Shown here: positions 17,375 to 25,885 of the stretch, piece by piece
How positions within the stretch are numbered: position 1 is the stretch's first letter
Layout of the letters: every line of letters begins with the position of its first letter
Source: Iodobacter arcticus
Lineage (GTDB): Bacteria; Pseudomonadota; Gammaproteobacteria; Burkholderiales; Chitinibacteraceae
Assembly (NCBI RefSeq): GCF_042664895.1
Contig: NZ_JBHTBQ010000033.1
Coordinates: 372,001-436,000 of the forward strand
DNA: 64,000 bases
Reading direction: 5' to 3'
Made by a program: the position numbers and the translations under genes
Notes under the pieces: generated by a model
What the model saw: the letters and a program-made list of their open reading frames with translations, nothing else
The model's database searches: none
What the model was told of the DNA's origin: nothing

Positions 17375-18295
17375 CTATCTATTTACCGCAAACCATTCTT
17401 TGGCTGCGATGCAATCTTTTTCGATTTGCGCGACTAAAGTCGGTAAATCAATGTATTTTTCTTCATCGCGCAGCTTATGCAGAAAGTCTACACGCAGATG
17501 TTGGCGGTATATTTGTCGATTAAAATCAAATAAATGTGCTTCTAATTTGGGATAGAGATCGCCGCCGTGGATGGTGGGGCGAAATCCTAGGCTGGCTACG
17601 CCTTGATAAGGCTGCTCAAGCCCGTGCACTTCAACCACAAAAATGCCAAATAAAGGCGGGCGATTGTGCTTGATTTGAATATTTGCCGTAGGAAAACCAA
17701 GTGTTCTGCCAATTTTATCGCCATCTACCACACGGCCAGCAATCGAGTACGGCCGTCCTAAGTAATGTGTGGCTAAATCCATATTGCCTGCAGCTAAAGC
17801 AGTGCGCACGGCGGTGGAAGAGATCCGCAGATTGCCATCCGCAACGGTGGCAAGGCTACAGGTGCTAAAGTCTTTGCTGTCTTGCAGTAGCGCAAAATCA
17901 CCTGCGCGTTTGGCTCCAAAGCAAAAATCGTCCCCCACAATCACATGCCGTGCATTTAAATCTTTAGCCAGAATCTGGTCTCTAAAATCCAGCGCGCTTA
18001 AAGATGAAAATTTGCGATCAAAACGCTGCACAATCACGTAATCAATCTCTCTTGCTGCCAGTAGCTCCAGCTTTTCGCGCAGGCTGGTGAGACGGGCGGG
18101 CGCAGCGTCTGGCGCAAAAAATTCGCGCGGGTGCGGCTCAAAGGTCAGTACACAGGTTTTTAGTCCGTGCAGTGCCGCTGCCGACTTTAATTCGGACAAC
18201 ATCGCTTCGTGGCCAGCGTGCAGCCCATCAAAATTACCGATGGTGATGGCCGTAGGGGGAAGGTGAGCGTTGGAAACGCTTCTGAAAACTTGCAT
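17375..18295 (-). CDS. ribF: bifunctional riboflavin kinase/FAD synthetase
   Basis: A 306-residue enzyme that phosphorylates riboflavin to FMN and adenylates FMN to FAD. The N-terminal adenylyltransferase domain has ITIGNFDGLHAGHEAML and the ISSTAVRTAL motif. The C-terminal kinase domain has GRVVDGDKIGRTLGFPTANI and the downstream FRPTIHGG. Length matches the family. It is the first gene of the ribF-ileS-lspA-ispH set; a 225-bp gap with repeat C separates it from ileS. Confidence 0.96.
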   Translation of the reverse strand: MQVFRSVSNAHLPPTAITIGNFDGLHAGHEAMLSELKSAAALHGLKTCVLTFEPHPREFFAPDAAPARLTSLREKLELLAAREIDYVIVQRFDRKFSSLSALDFRDQILAKDLNARHVIVGDDFCFGAKRAGDFALLQDSKDFSTCSLATVADGNLRISSTAVRTALAAGNMDLATHYLGRPYSIAGRVVDGDKIGRTLGFPTANIQIKHNRPPLFGIFVVEVHGLEQPYQGVASLGFRPTIHGGDLYPKLEAHLFDFNRQIYRQHLRVDFLHKLRDEEKYIDLPTLVAQIEKDCIAAKEWFAVNR

Positions 18296-18466
18296 GCTTA
18301 AGCGCTTGGGCGGACTTTACAAAGCCGTAAATTGTAGCGGCAAGCGAGCGATTTGTCAGTTCGCTTGTGAATATGGCTGATATTTGCTGTTGTTTCTGGC
18401 TGTTTTATTGCTGCATATGCTGTAGCCGCCTGCATAGATAAAGGCAGTACAAGGAGATCGGGCCGT

Positions 18467-19135
18467 TTAATTGCTCACATCCACACTACCTGTGGAGGTG
18501 GCAAGACCTTGGATTATTTGCCTTGTACCCACTCGCACGCGCACAGATTGCCCTTCAGCTGCATTATTCATGGCAATGCCTTCATTGGCGACTTCGATCC
18601 CATTGTCGCGATAAATAATGCGTACCTTTTGATTTTGCTGAATCACTATTGCAGCCCTGAGCATTTCGCTGCGCAGGGGCTTGCCTGCGGCAACTGCGGT
18701 ATTTAGTGTGCGGCCTACTGCTTGGACGGGGTCCAGAATAACGCTGCCAGGCAGGGTGCCTAGATCGCCTTGCTGGGCGCTTAAATCGCCCGCGCCGACT
18801 TCCTGATTGCCTGATAAGGGCCGTGCTGCTACATAGTAAGTGATGAGTAAAGAAACTTTCACAGGCAGATTAATACCCCAGCTGGCCCCATCCACACATT
18901 GCACTCTAAGCATGGTATTGCCCAATAGTCGGTAGCCGCTGGGCAGGCCCACATCGTATTGCTTGCAGGGGGGCAGCTGGATGCGGCTATCTATTTTACT
19001 AAGCTGATAGCTGGGCACGCCGTTGCTGTTGGCGAGGGATTGATCCAGCCATTGTTGCGCTGCACGTTGAATGGCGGCGGTATCTGTGGCGTGGGCGGCG
19101 CTGGCAAACAGCGCAATAAATAGCATTGATTTCAT
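18467..19135 (-). CDS. flgA: flagellar P-ring formation chaperone FlgA
   Basis: A 222-residue exported protein with the SAF/FlgA fold, a periplasmic chaperone for assembly of the flagellar P ring. From the ATG at 19135 it begins MKSMLFIALFASAAHA, a clean signal peptide; a longer frame starts at 19165. C-terminal motifs GQKVRIIYRDNG-like text (NQKVRIIYRDNGIEVA) and GQSVRVRVG are typical of FlgA. No other flagellar gene is adjacent, so this copy is detached from flgB onward. It diverges from rmuC, and the two starts are only about 70 bases apart. Confidence 0.9.
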   Translation of the reverse strand: MKSMLFIALFASAAHATDTAAIQRAAQQWLDQSLANSNGVPSYQLSKIDSRIQLPPCKQYDVGLPSGYRLLGNTMLRVQCVDGASWGINLPVKVSLLITYYVAARPLSGNQEVGAGDLSAQQGDLGTLPGSVILDPVQAVGRTLNTAVAAGKPLRSEMLRAAIVIQQNQKVRIIYRDNGIEVANEGIAMNNAAEGQSVRVRVGTRQIIQGLATSTGSVDVSN

Positions 19136-19203
19136 AGAATGGATTATAGGCGTATTGCCATACATCGCCTACAATCGTGGCGTCGCAGGTTAAGTGGAAA
19201 GTT

Positions 19204-20676
19204 ATGTTAGATCTATTGTTTGGAATTACAACGCTGGTGGTTTTGCTGGCGGGTGCTTTGGTGGTTGCGCGTTTGCAGCAGCTTGCTCAGTCGCAAAGAG
19301 ATGTCTTAGATACGCTGACACAAGACTTGGAGGCCAAGCACAGAGAGATGCTTTCTGACCTGCACCAGGGCTTAAGCCGGCAAACAGAAAGCACTCATGC
19401 TGCCTTAACTCAGCAGGGCGCTCAGCTTTCTGATGCGGTAACGCGATCGGGCGAGCGCCTGCGCGACACCATGACCGAGGCTTTTGAGCGGGTACGGAGC
19501 GGCGTAGGGCATGAGCTAAAAGAAACGCGTGAATCGCTGACGCGTTTACAAACAGCACAAACCGAATCACTCTCGACCATGCGGCTATCTTTAACCACCA
19601 CTTTGTCTGAAACGCGAGAGTTGGTGCTTAAGCAGCTTGGTGATATTTCCAGCCAGCTTTCGGGCAAGCAAGATGCCTTGCGGGAAGAAATCTTATTAAA
19701 ACTCTCGCAAATGCTGGCTGAGCAATCGGTGCGCGAAATGGAGCAAATCCAAAACGCTTTAGCACTGACCACCACCCAGCTGACGGCCACGGTGGGTGAG
19801 CTGACCAAAACGGCTGACGCTAAGCTGGGCGAGATTTCTGGCAAAGTCACCGAACGCTTAGATGAAGGGTTTAAAAAGACCAATGAAACCTTTGCCAATG
19901 TGATGGCGCGGTTGGCAACGATTGATGAAGCGCAGAAGAAAATTGATGGTTTAACCACCAATGTGGTGAGCTTGCAAGAATTGCTCGGGGACAAGCGCAG
20001 CCGTGGTGCGTTTGGCGAGGTGCAGTTAGAGCACCTGATCCGTAATGTGTTGCCTAATCAGGTGTATGAATTTCAATCGACTTTAAGCAACGGCACACGC
20101 GCCGATTGTATCTTGCGCCTGCCCGAGCCAACAGGCACGGTAGCGGTGGATGCCAAGTTTCCACTTGAAAATTATCATCGTATGTTTGATGGCACGATCG
20201 ATAGAGCGGTGGCGTCTAAAGCCTTCAGAGGCGATATTAAAAAGCATATCGACGATATTTCCAGCAAATATATTATTCCGAATGAAACGGCAGATGGCGC
20301 GGTCATGTTTATCCCTGCCGAAGCGGTGTTTGCCGAAATTCACGCGTATCACCCCGAGCTAGTGCAGCACGCCATGACTAAGCGCGTCTGGATTGTGTCG
20401 CCAACCACCTTAATGGCCGTGCTTAATACCGCCAGAGCAGTGATTAAAGACGTAGAAACACGCAAGCAAGTGCACATTATCAAAGAGGCGCTGGGTAAGC
20501 TGGGGCAGGAATTCACTCGCTTTGATGACAGAATGAAAAAGCTTGCCACGCATATCCGGCAAGTGAACGACGATGTGCAGCAGGTGAGCATTACCAGCGA
20601 TAAAATTTCCCGCCGCTTTGTAGAGATCGAACAAGTGAAGCTGGAGGGCGATCCTGAGCCGCTTTTAGCAGAGTAA
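19204..20676 (+). CDS. rmuC: RmuC family DNA recombination protein
   Basis: A 490-residue RmuC protein. A single N-terminal membrane anchor (DLLFGITTLVVLLAGALVV) is followed by a long coiled coil (about 25-245) and the RmuC nuclease-like domain with GDKRSRGAFGEVQLEHLI, VDAKFPLENY and VWIVSPTTLMAVL. RmuC family proteins limit recombination at inverted repeats in E. coli and resemble restriction-type nucleases. I prefer the ATG at 19204 (MLDLLFGI); a GTG 27 bases earlier would add nine residues without clear support. A weak hairpin follows its stop. Confidence 0.93.
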   Translation: MLDLLFGITTLVVLLAGALVVARLQQLAQSQRDVLDTLTQDLEAKHREMLSDLHQGLSRQTESTHAALTQQGAQLSDAVTRSGERLRDTMTEAFERVRSGVGHELKETRESLTRLQTAQTESLSTMRLSLTTTLSETRELVLKQLGDISSQLSGKQDALREEILLKLSQMLAEQSVREMEQIQNALALTTTQLTATVGELTKTADAKLGEISGKVTERLDEGFKKTNETFANVMARLATIDEAQKKIDGLTTNVVSLQELLGDKRSRGAFGEVQLEHLIRNVLPNQVYEFQSTLSNGTRADCILRLPEPTGTVAVDAKFPLENYHRMFDGTIDRAVASKAFRGDIKKHIDDISSKYIIPNETADGAVMFIPAEAVFAEIHAYHPELVQHAMTKRVWIVSPTTLMAVLNTARAVIKDVETRKQVHIIKEALGKLGQEFTRFDDRMKKLATHIRQVNDDVQQVSITSDKISRRFVEIEQVKLEGDPEPLLAE

Positions 20677-20685
20677 TAATGATAA

Positions 20686-20708
20686 ACGCCACCTGCAAAA
20701 GGTGGCGT
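20686..20708. terminator. possible bidirectional terminator
   Basis: Nine-base stem acgccacct/aggtggcgt with a 5-base loop lies between the convergent rmuC and REC-EAL genes. Neither side has a strong T run, so its strength is uncertain. Confidence 0.45.
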
Positions 20709-20724
20709 ATGGGGTATTTGTGGC

Positions 20725-21939
20725 TTAAGAGGCGGGCTTGCATAGCTCTCTTAGGCGTTGATTGTTACTTTTGAGCCAAGGTACGATTTCATCGCCTGGC
20801 ATGGGTTTGGCGGTGAGGTAGCCTTGCACAATATCGCAGCCTAATTCTTGTAAAACCACAAGGTCTTCTATGCATTCAACGCCTTCAGCCACACTTCTGA
20901 GCTCTAGCTTTTTGGCGATTTCAATGGCGCTGGCCAAAATAGCCCGCAGGTGAGGCTTGGTATGCGCGCCATCGACAAAAGAGCGATCGAGTTTTAGCTC
21001 GGTAAACGGGATACGGGAAAGTTGCTGCATCGAGGAAAACCCCGTGCCGTAATCGTCAATCGATAAACCAAAGCCTTTAAGCCTCAGTCTTGCTAGTGTG
21101 CCAAGTGCATTGCCCACATCACCCATAACGGCGGTTTCGGTGATTTCCAGCACAATAAAGCTAGGGTCAATTGCGTAGCTGGCTACTTTTTGGGCGATAT
21201 GCTCGGCAAAAGTCGAGTTGGATAAAGACAGCATGGATAAATTAATCGCCACGGTGATTTTTAATCCACGCTCGTGCCAGTGACGGCATTGTTGCAGCGC
21301 TAAATCTAAAATCTCCATGGTTAATTCATTAATTAAGCCATATTCTTCGGCAATAGAAATAAACTGCGAAGGCATCACCAGACCTTTTTCCGGGTGCTGC
21401 CAGCGAATGAGCGTTTCAACGCCTTTAATAACCCCTGTTTTAATTGAGATTTTGGGCTGAAAGTAGGCAACAAACTGATGCTCTATCAGCGCTTTGGTGA
21501 TTTCAGATGCGGCCATCACGACTTCTGGTCGCGTTTGAATGTTTTCTTTGGTAATGGGCTTAAAGTGGTCGAGTGCTTTGCTGAGCTGAAGCAGTGTCAG
21601 TGGCTTTTTGATCGCGCCGAGAACGGGCAGTCCATACGCTTGTAGCATGGTTTCTACCGATGAAATCAAAGCATCTTCTTTGGCGCTGGAAACGATGACA
21701 GAAACAGGTATCGACCTGTGCGCCAGCTCTTGAATTAGCTCAATACCATCCATGCCCGGCATTTCTAAATCAATCAGCATGACATCGGGCAGGGGTGAGT
21801 TTTGTAATAACAGCAGGGCCTCATTGCCATCTGAAGCTTCACCCATGACGTGCAGCCCCAGCTCGGTGCAAATGGCTGCGGCATGCATTCTTTGGATCAG
21901 GCTGTCTTCCACAATAAAAACATTGAGTTCGAATGGCAT
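20725..21939 (-). CDS. response regulator with EAL (c-di-GMP phosphodiesterase) output
   Basis: A 404-residue protein with an N-terminal receiver domain (phospho-acceptor Asp in MLIDLEMPGMDG) and a C-terminal EAL domain. The signature EAL reads ETL (GVETLIRWQHP). The other catalytic residues are present: Asn in AINLSM, Glu in VLEITET, the Asp pair in SIDDYGTGFSS, Lys in ELKLDRSFVDG, Glu in SVAEGVE, and QGYLTAKPM. It should hydrolyse c-di-GMP when phosphorylated. The ATG at 21939 has ggtga 5 bases upstream; a GTG at 21948 overlaps the cheB stop. As the last gene of the chemosensory operon it is the likely output of CheA. Confidence 0.9.
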   Translation of the reverse strand: MPFELNVFIVEDSLIQRMHAAAICTELGLHVMGEASDGNEALLLLQNSPLPDVMLIDLEMPGMDGIELIQELAHRSIPVSVIVSSAKEDALISSVETMLQAYGLPVLGAIKKPLTLLQLSKALDHFKPITKENIQTRPEVVMAASEITKALIEHQFVAYFQPKISIKTGVIKGVETLIRWQHPEKGLVMPSQFISIAEEYGLINELTMEILDLALQQCRHWHERGLKITVAINLSMLSLSNSTFAEHIAQKVASYAIDPSFIVLEITETAVMGDVGNALGTLARLRLKGFGLSIDDYGTGFSSMQQLSRIPFTELKLDRSFVDGAHTKPHLRAILASAIEIAKKLELRSVAEGVECIEDLVVLQELGCDIVQGYLTAKPMPGDEIVPWLKSNNQRLRELCKPAS

Positions 21940-21944
21940 AAGAT

Positions 21945-23093
21945 TCACCGATTAGAAAGTTTGGCAATGACATCCGGTATGCGTTCAAGGGCAATGATTT
22001 CATCATTGGCTTCAAGCTTAATCGCTTCTTTAGGCATGCCAAAAACCACGCAGCTGGCCTCGTCCTGCGCATAAGTTCGGGCGCCGGTGTCGTGGAGCTC
22101 TTTTAAACCTCTAGCACCATCATCCCCCATGCCGGTCAGAATAAAACCAATGGCATTACGCCCCGCTGAATTGGCGACCGATCGGAATAAAACATCTACA
22201 GAGGGGCGATGGCGGCTGACCATAGGGCCGTCAATCACATCAACGTGATACTGAGTGCCATTACGCTTAACCAGCATATGTTTGCCTCCCGGTGCAATCA
22301 GCGCCAGCCCCGGCAGAATACGATCATTGCTCTTGGCTTCCCGGACTTCAATTTGCGACAAACTATTAAGACGAGCCGCAAAGGTGGCTGTGAATTTCTC
22401 TGGCATATGCTGAACAATCACGATGCCTGGTGATGTTTTGGGTAGCTCTGGCAAGATGGATTCCAGTGCTTGAGTGCCTCCTGTTGATGTGCCAATGGCA
22501 ATGATTTTTTGTGTGGTTTGAATCGTGCTTTGGCCTGCTGTGGCTTGTAAAATGGCATCAGCTGATAATTTAGGAGAGCTCATCCTTTCTTGCATGATGC
22601 TGGTGGAGGAGCCGTTGCCCGTTGAGGTGTGGTTTGCAATGGGTAGTGGTGATGCCGGTGATATGGGTGTGGTGCGGGGGCGTAGTCTTTGCAGCTTGGC
22701 CATCGAGGCGGCCCGAATGGCGTGCAGTAAGTCTGCCGAGCTATCTTGAATAAAGTCCCGAACCCCTAGGGAAGGTTTTGTGATAATCGCGAGCGCCCCT
22801 GCGGACAGGGCCTGCATGGTGATTTCGGCTCCTTTTTCCGTAAGTGATGAGCAGATAACAACCGGTGTCGGGCGTTCGACCATGATTTTTTTTAGAAAAG
22901 TGAGGCCGTCCATGCGGGGCATTTCGATATCCAGCACAATGACATCCGGCCATTCTTTTTCCATCTTTTCGCGGGCAAAGATGGGGTCGGGTGCAGAGCC
23001 GATAACGACGATATCGCTGGCCTTGGAGAGCGTGTCGAGCATGACTTGCCGCACTACCGCAGAATCATCAACGATCATGACTTTAATGGCCAT
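21945..23093 (-). CDS. cheB: chemotaxis protein-glutamate methylesterase CheB
   Basis: A 382-residue CheB with a receiver domain (VIVLDIEMPRMDG) and a methylesterase/deamidase domain joined by a long serine/threonine-rich linker (about 145-185). The catalytic serine is in IGTSTGGTQALE, the histidine in VQHMPEKF and the aspartate in GMGDDGARGL. It removes methyl groups from chemoreceptors to adapt signalling. It lies 130 bases behind cheD and joins the REC-EAL gene. No cheR is found next to it. Confidence 0.94.
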   Translation of the reverse strand: MAIKVMIVDDSAVVRQVMLDTLSKASDIVVIGSAPDPIFAREKMEKEWPDVIVLDIEMPRMDGLTFLKKIMVERPTPVVICSSLTEKGAEITMQALSAGALAIITKPSLGVRDFIQDSSADLLHAIRAASMAKLQRLRPRTTPISPASPLPIANHTSTGNGSSTSIMQERMSSPKLSADAILQATAGQSTIQTTQKIIAIGTSTGGTQALESILPELPKTSPGIVIVQHMPEKFTATFAARLNSLSQIEVREAKSNDRILPGLALIAPGGKHMLVKRNGTQYHVDVIDGPMVSRHRPSVDVLFRSVANSAGRNAIGFILTGMGDDGARGLKELHDTGARTYAQDEASCVVFGMPKEAIKLEANDEIIALERIPDVIAKLSNR

Positions 23094-23226
23094 GGTTTAA
23101 CCTTGCTGAGAGGACATAATCTTAGTTATAGGGGGTTAATAATGATTATGCTTTTGGTGTTTCTTTTTTTGCGGGTAAATAATATTAAAGAGGTTTTATT
23201 TTTTAAAGGGGGTAATTCGATTGGAC

Positions 23227-23715
23227 TTAACGCAGAAAGCGCTTTACACCTATTTTGCCAGTGCTTAAATCAAGAATCACTTTTCGGGAGTAACCGCCAC
23301 CCGTGTCTTCGTATTCAATATTAAGTGAGGCATTCAGCAATAGTTGCTTGGCCGCTTTGATATTTCTGCTGCCAATTGAGGATTCTTTGCTGTTTGGCTG
23401 CAAAATCTGGCTACCACCATAAATTTGATAGTGGTATTGATCGGGAGCGGAGGCATGCTGCTGCATCAGTTGGCAAAGGAGCTTAAAGGCGTCGCTGCCA
23501 TAGCGCCCATCCGGAGCAGAAGGCCGGTGTGCTTGGGGTAAGAGAAAGTGGCACATGCCGCCAAGCTGGCGTTGTGGGTGCCATGCGGTAATGGCAAGGC
23601 AGGAGCCTAGCAGTGTGCAGAGCTGATCGGGCGCTTGAGCAAAGCGAACGTCCCCCGGCAGCAAGATAATGCGTTTGCCTGCCATGATCAGGCGTTTATT
23701 GCTCATGCATATCAT
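23227..23715 (-). CDS. cheD: chemoreceptor glutamine deamidase CheD
   Basis: A CheD-family protein of up to 162 residues. The catalytic cysteine and histidine are in LGSCLAITAWHP and GGMCHFLLP; KLLCQLMQQHA and RNIKAAKQLL fit the rest of the fold. CheD deamidates glutamines in chemoreceptors. The start is uncertain: the frame opens at 23715 (inside the end of cheW), with further ATGs at 23706, which overlaps the cheW stop, and at 23685 (MAGKRIILLPG). Position between cheW and cheB supports the role. Confidence 0.9.
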   Translation of the reverse strand: MICMSNKRLIMAGKRIILLPGDVRFAQAPDQLCTLLGSCLAITAWHPQRQLGGMCHFLLPQAHRPSAPDGRYGSDAFKLLCQLMQQHASAPDQYHYQIYGGSQILQPNSKESSIGSRNIKAAKQLLLNASLNIEYEDTGGGYSRKVILDLSTGKIGVKRFLR

Positions 23716-24262
23716 GAGTAGGGTAGTGTTCCAGCGATAATTTTAATGGCTCATCAACCAGCTCGGCCATTTCACCCAAAGAAAGGGCATGGTTTACATC
23801 GAGGATAATGACGAATTGTTCATTGATGCTGCCAATGCCCGCTATAAACTCACTGCGCACTTTAGCGCCAAATTCAGGAGGAGACTCTATTTTTGCCGCA
23901 GCAATTTCGATCACTTCGTTAACGGAATCAACCAGCACGCCAATATCATGATATTCATTGGCAAAAAATACCTCCAAAATCACAACACAAGAGCGTCGCC
24001 CAATCTGGCTGCTTCCCTTGCCTAGGCGCACAGCCAGATCAATGACCGGCACAACCGCTCCGCGCATATTGATAACACCATGTATAAAGCGCGGCATAAG
24101 CGGCACTTCGGTGACACCTGCATATTCAATAATCTCTTTGATATTGTGAATCACCACGGCAAACAGCTCTTGGTTTAATGTAAAGGTAAGGTATTGTTTT
24201 TCTTCTGCCGGTGCCGCAGCCAAATGACTTTCCTTGTTTTTCCTCAGACTACGAATATCCAT
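23696..24262 (-). CDS. cheW: chemotaxis adaptor protein CheW
   Basis: A 188-residue CheW. The SH3-like fold shows YLTFTLNQELFAVVIHNIKE, the conserved NMRGAVVPVIDL, and GVLVDSVNEVIEI. It couples the chemoreceptor to CheA. Compared with short CheW proteins it has extra residues at both ends (about 20 N-terminal and about 25 C-terminal). It lies between the receptor gene and cheD, and its end overlaps cheD. Confidence 0.93.
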   Translation of the reverse strand: MDIRSLRKNKESHLAAAPAEEKQYLTFTLNQELFAVVIHNIKEIIEYAGVTEVPLMPRFIHGVINMRGAVVPVIDLAVRLGKGSSQIGRRSCVVILEVFFANEYHDIGVLVDSVNEVIEIAAAKIESPPEFGAKVRSEFIAGIGSINEQFVIILDVNHALSLGEMAELVDEPLKLSLEHYPTHDMHEQ

Positions 24263-24303
24263 GACGAGTTTCCTTGAGTAATATTCAGCAAATCAGTCAG
24301 TAT

Positions 24304-25881
24304 CTAAGACGGGAAGCGGGGTGAGACGCTCGCTGCGGAGTGCTTATGGTTGTTTTTTGATGTTTTTTCTGTCTGGAAAAAACCAATCATTTCTTGCAGG
24401 CGTGAAGCATGAATAGAGAGCTCTTCAGCGGTTGAATTGAGCTGCTCTGCTGCCGCGGCATTGCCTTGGGTTACTTGAGAGATTTGGCTCATTGCCGCGT
24501 TGATTTGCTCAATGCCACTGGCTTGCTCTTGAGATGCCGCCGAGATTTCCTCAACCAAATCGGCTGTTTTCTTAATTAAAGGCACAATTTCACCCAGCCT
24601 TTCCCCCGCACTGGCAGCTTGATTCACACTGCTCCCTGCCAGTTCGCTGATTTCTTGAGCTGCAATTTGGCTGCGTTCGGCAAGCTTACGTACTTCTGCC
24701 GCAACAACAGCAAAACCTTTGCCGTGCTCGCCCGCGCGTGCGGCTTCAATCGCCGCGTTAAGTGCCAGCAGATTGGTTTGATAGGCAATGTCATCGATAA
24801 TTTTGATTTTACCGGCGATCTGCTGCATGGCGAGGATAGTGGCTTTAACCGCCGTACCGCCTTCGGAGGCCTTGTGTGATGCTTTGCTGGCGATGCCTTC
24901 GGTGACTTTTGCGTTTTCACTGTTTTGTGAAACCGTTGCGGTGATTTCTTCAAGGGACGAGCTGGTTTCCTCAATGCTGGCCGCTTGCTCGGACGCGTTT
25001 TGAGACAGGTTTTGTGATGATGCGTTGACTTGCTCGGAGGAACTAGCCAGCGAGTTGGATGTGGAATAAATATCACCCATTACCTGATTGAGGGTGTGCG
25101 CCATTCTTTGTAATGAAAAAATAATACTTGATTCATCACCTTTCATTAATGAAGCATTAATGGTTAAGTCGCCTGATGCTACTTTATTTGCAATATTCAC
25201 GGCAAAGCTGGGTTCCCCACCGATTTGTCGGGTGATTTGCCGGGTAATAAAAAAAGCGATGAAGATGGACAAAACAAAAGAAACAAAAATAATAGATGAC
25301 ATAAGCGCAACTATTTGTGATGCTATGCTATTTGCGCGCTCAAATGTTTTGTTACTGTTGACTTCTTTGATGTCGAGCAATGCGCTGAGAGCATCATCAA
25401 ATTTTTGAAATGTAGGGCGGACCTCGTTGATAATGATTAATTTTGAAACCTCAGTTTCTTTGCCCTGATCTACGGAATCAATAAGTTTCTTTTTGGCTAA
25501 AGTAAAATTATGCCAGTAACTTGGTAGCTCATTTATTATTTTTTTTGCGTCTTCTGTTTGCTGGGTGTCGTTAAATTTTCCAATTAGATCAAACATTTTT
25601 TCTTCGTAGCCATTTATCTCGTTGATGATTTCCTTGTGCATATTTTTATCGTTAGCGAATACGTAAAAACTGAGCCGTCTTGTAATATAAATCGCCTGTA
25701 TATGGGCATTTGCATTGTCTCTGATTGGCACTAGCTGATCACTATACATTTCTTTTAAAAGAGAATTAAGCTGGTTGATTTTATTGATGCTCAATACGCC
25801 AATTAATAGAGTAAAGCTTGCAGTAATGATAAACGATAGAATGAGTTTGCTACCTATTTTTGAATTTTTAATCCAGTCCAT
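24304..25881 (-). CDS. methyl-accepting chemotaxis protein
   Basis: A 525-residue chemoreceptor. A first membrane span (about 15-33) is followed by a periplasmic four-helix bundle, a second span (about 190-212), a HAMP segment and a long cytoplasmic signalling domain. The hairpin tip DDIAYQTNLLALNAAIEAARAGEHGKGFAVVAAEVRKLAERSQ is intact (about 365-410). No C-terminal pentapeptide tether for CheR is visible. I chose ATG 25881 (MDWIKNSKIG) since a run of five G lies 8 bases upstream; it is 4 bases after the cheA stop. The ligand is unknown. Confidence 0.93.
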   Translation of the reverse strand: MDWIKNSKIGSKLILSFIITASFTLLIGVLSINKINQLNSLLKEMYSDQLVPIRDNANAHIQAIYITRRLSFYVFANDKNMHKEIINEINGYEEKMFDLIGKFNDTQQTEDAKKIINELPSYWHNFTLAKKKLIDSVDQGKETEVSKLIIINEVRPTFQKFDDALSALLDIKEVNSNKTFERANSIASQIVALMSSIIFVSFVLSIFIAFFITRQITRQIGGEPSFAVNIANKVASGDLTINASLMKGDESSIIFSLQRMAHTLNQVMGDIYSTSNSLASSSEQVNASSQNLSQNASEQAASIEETSSSLEEITATVSQNSENAKVTEGIASKASHKASEGGTAVKATILAMQQIAGKIKIIDDIAYQTNLLALNAAIEAARAGEHGKGFAVVAAEVRKLAERSQIAAQEISELAGSSVNQAASAGERLGEIVPLIKKTADLVEEISAASQEQASGIEQINAAMSQISQVTQGNAAAAEQLNSTAEELSIHASRLQEMIGFFQTEKTSKNNHKHSAASVSPRFPS

Positions 25882-25885
25882 TATT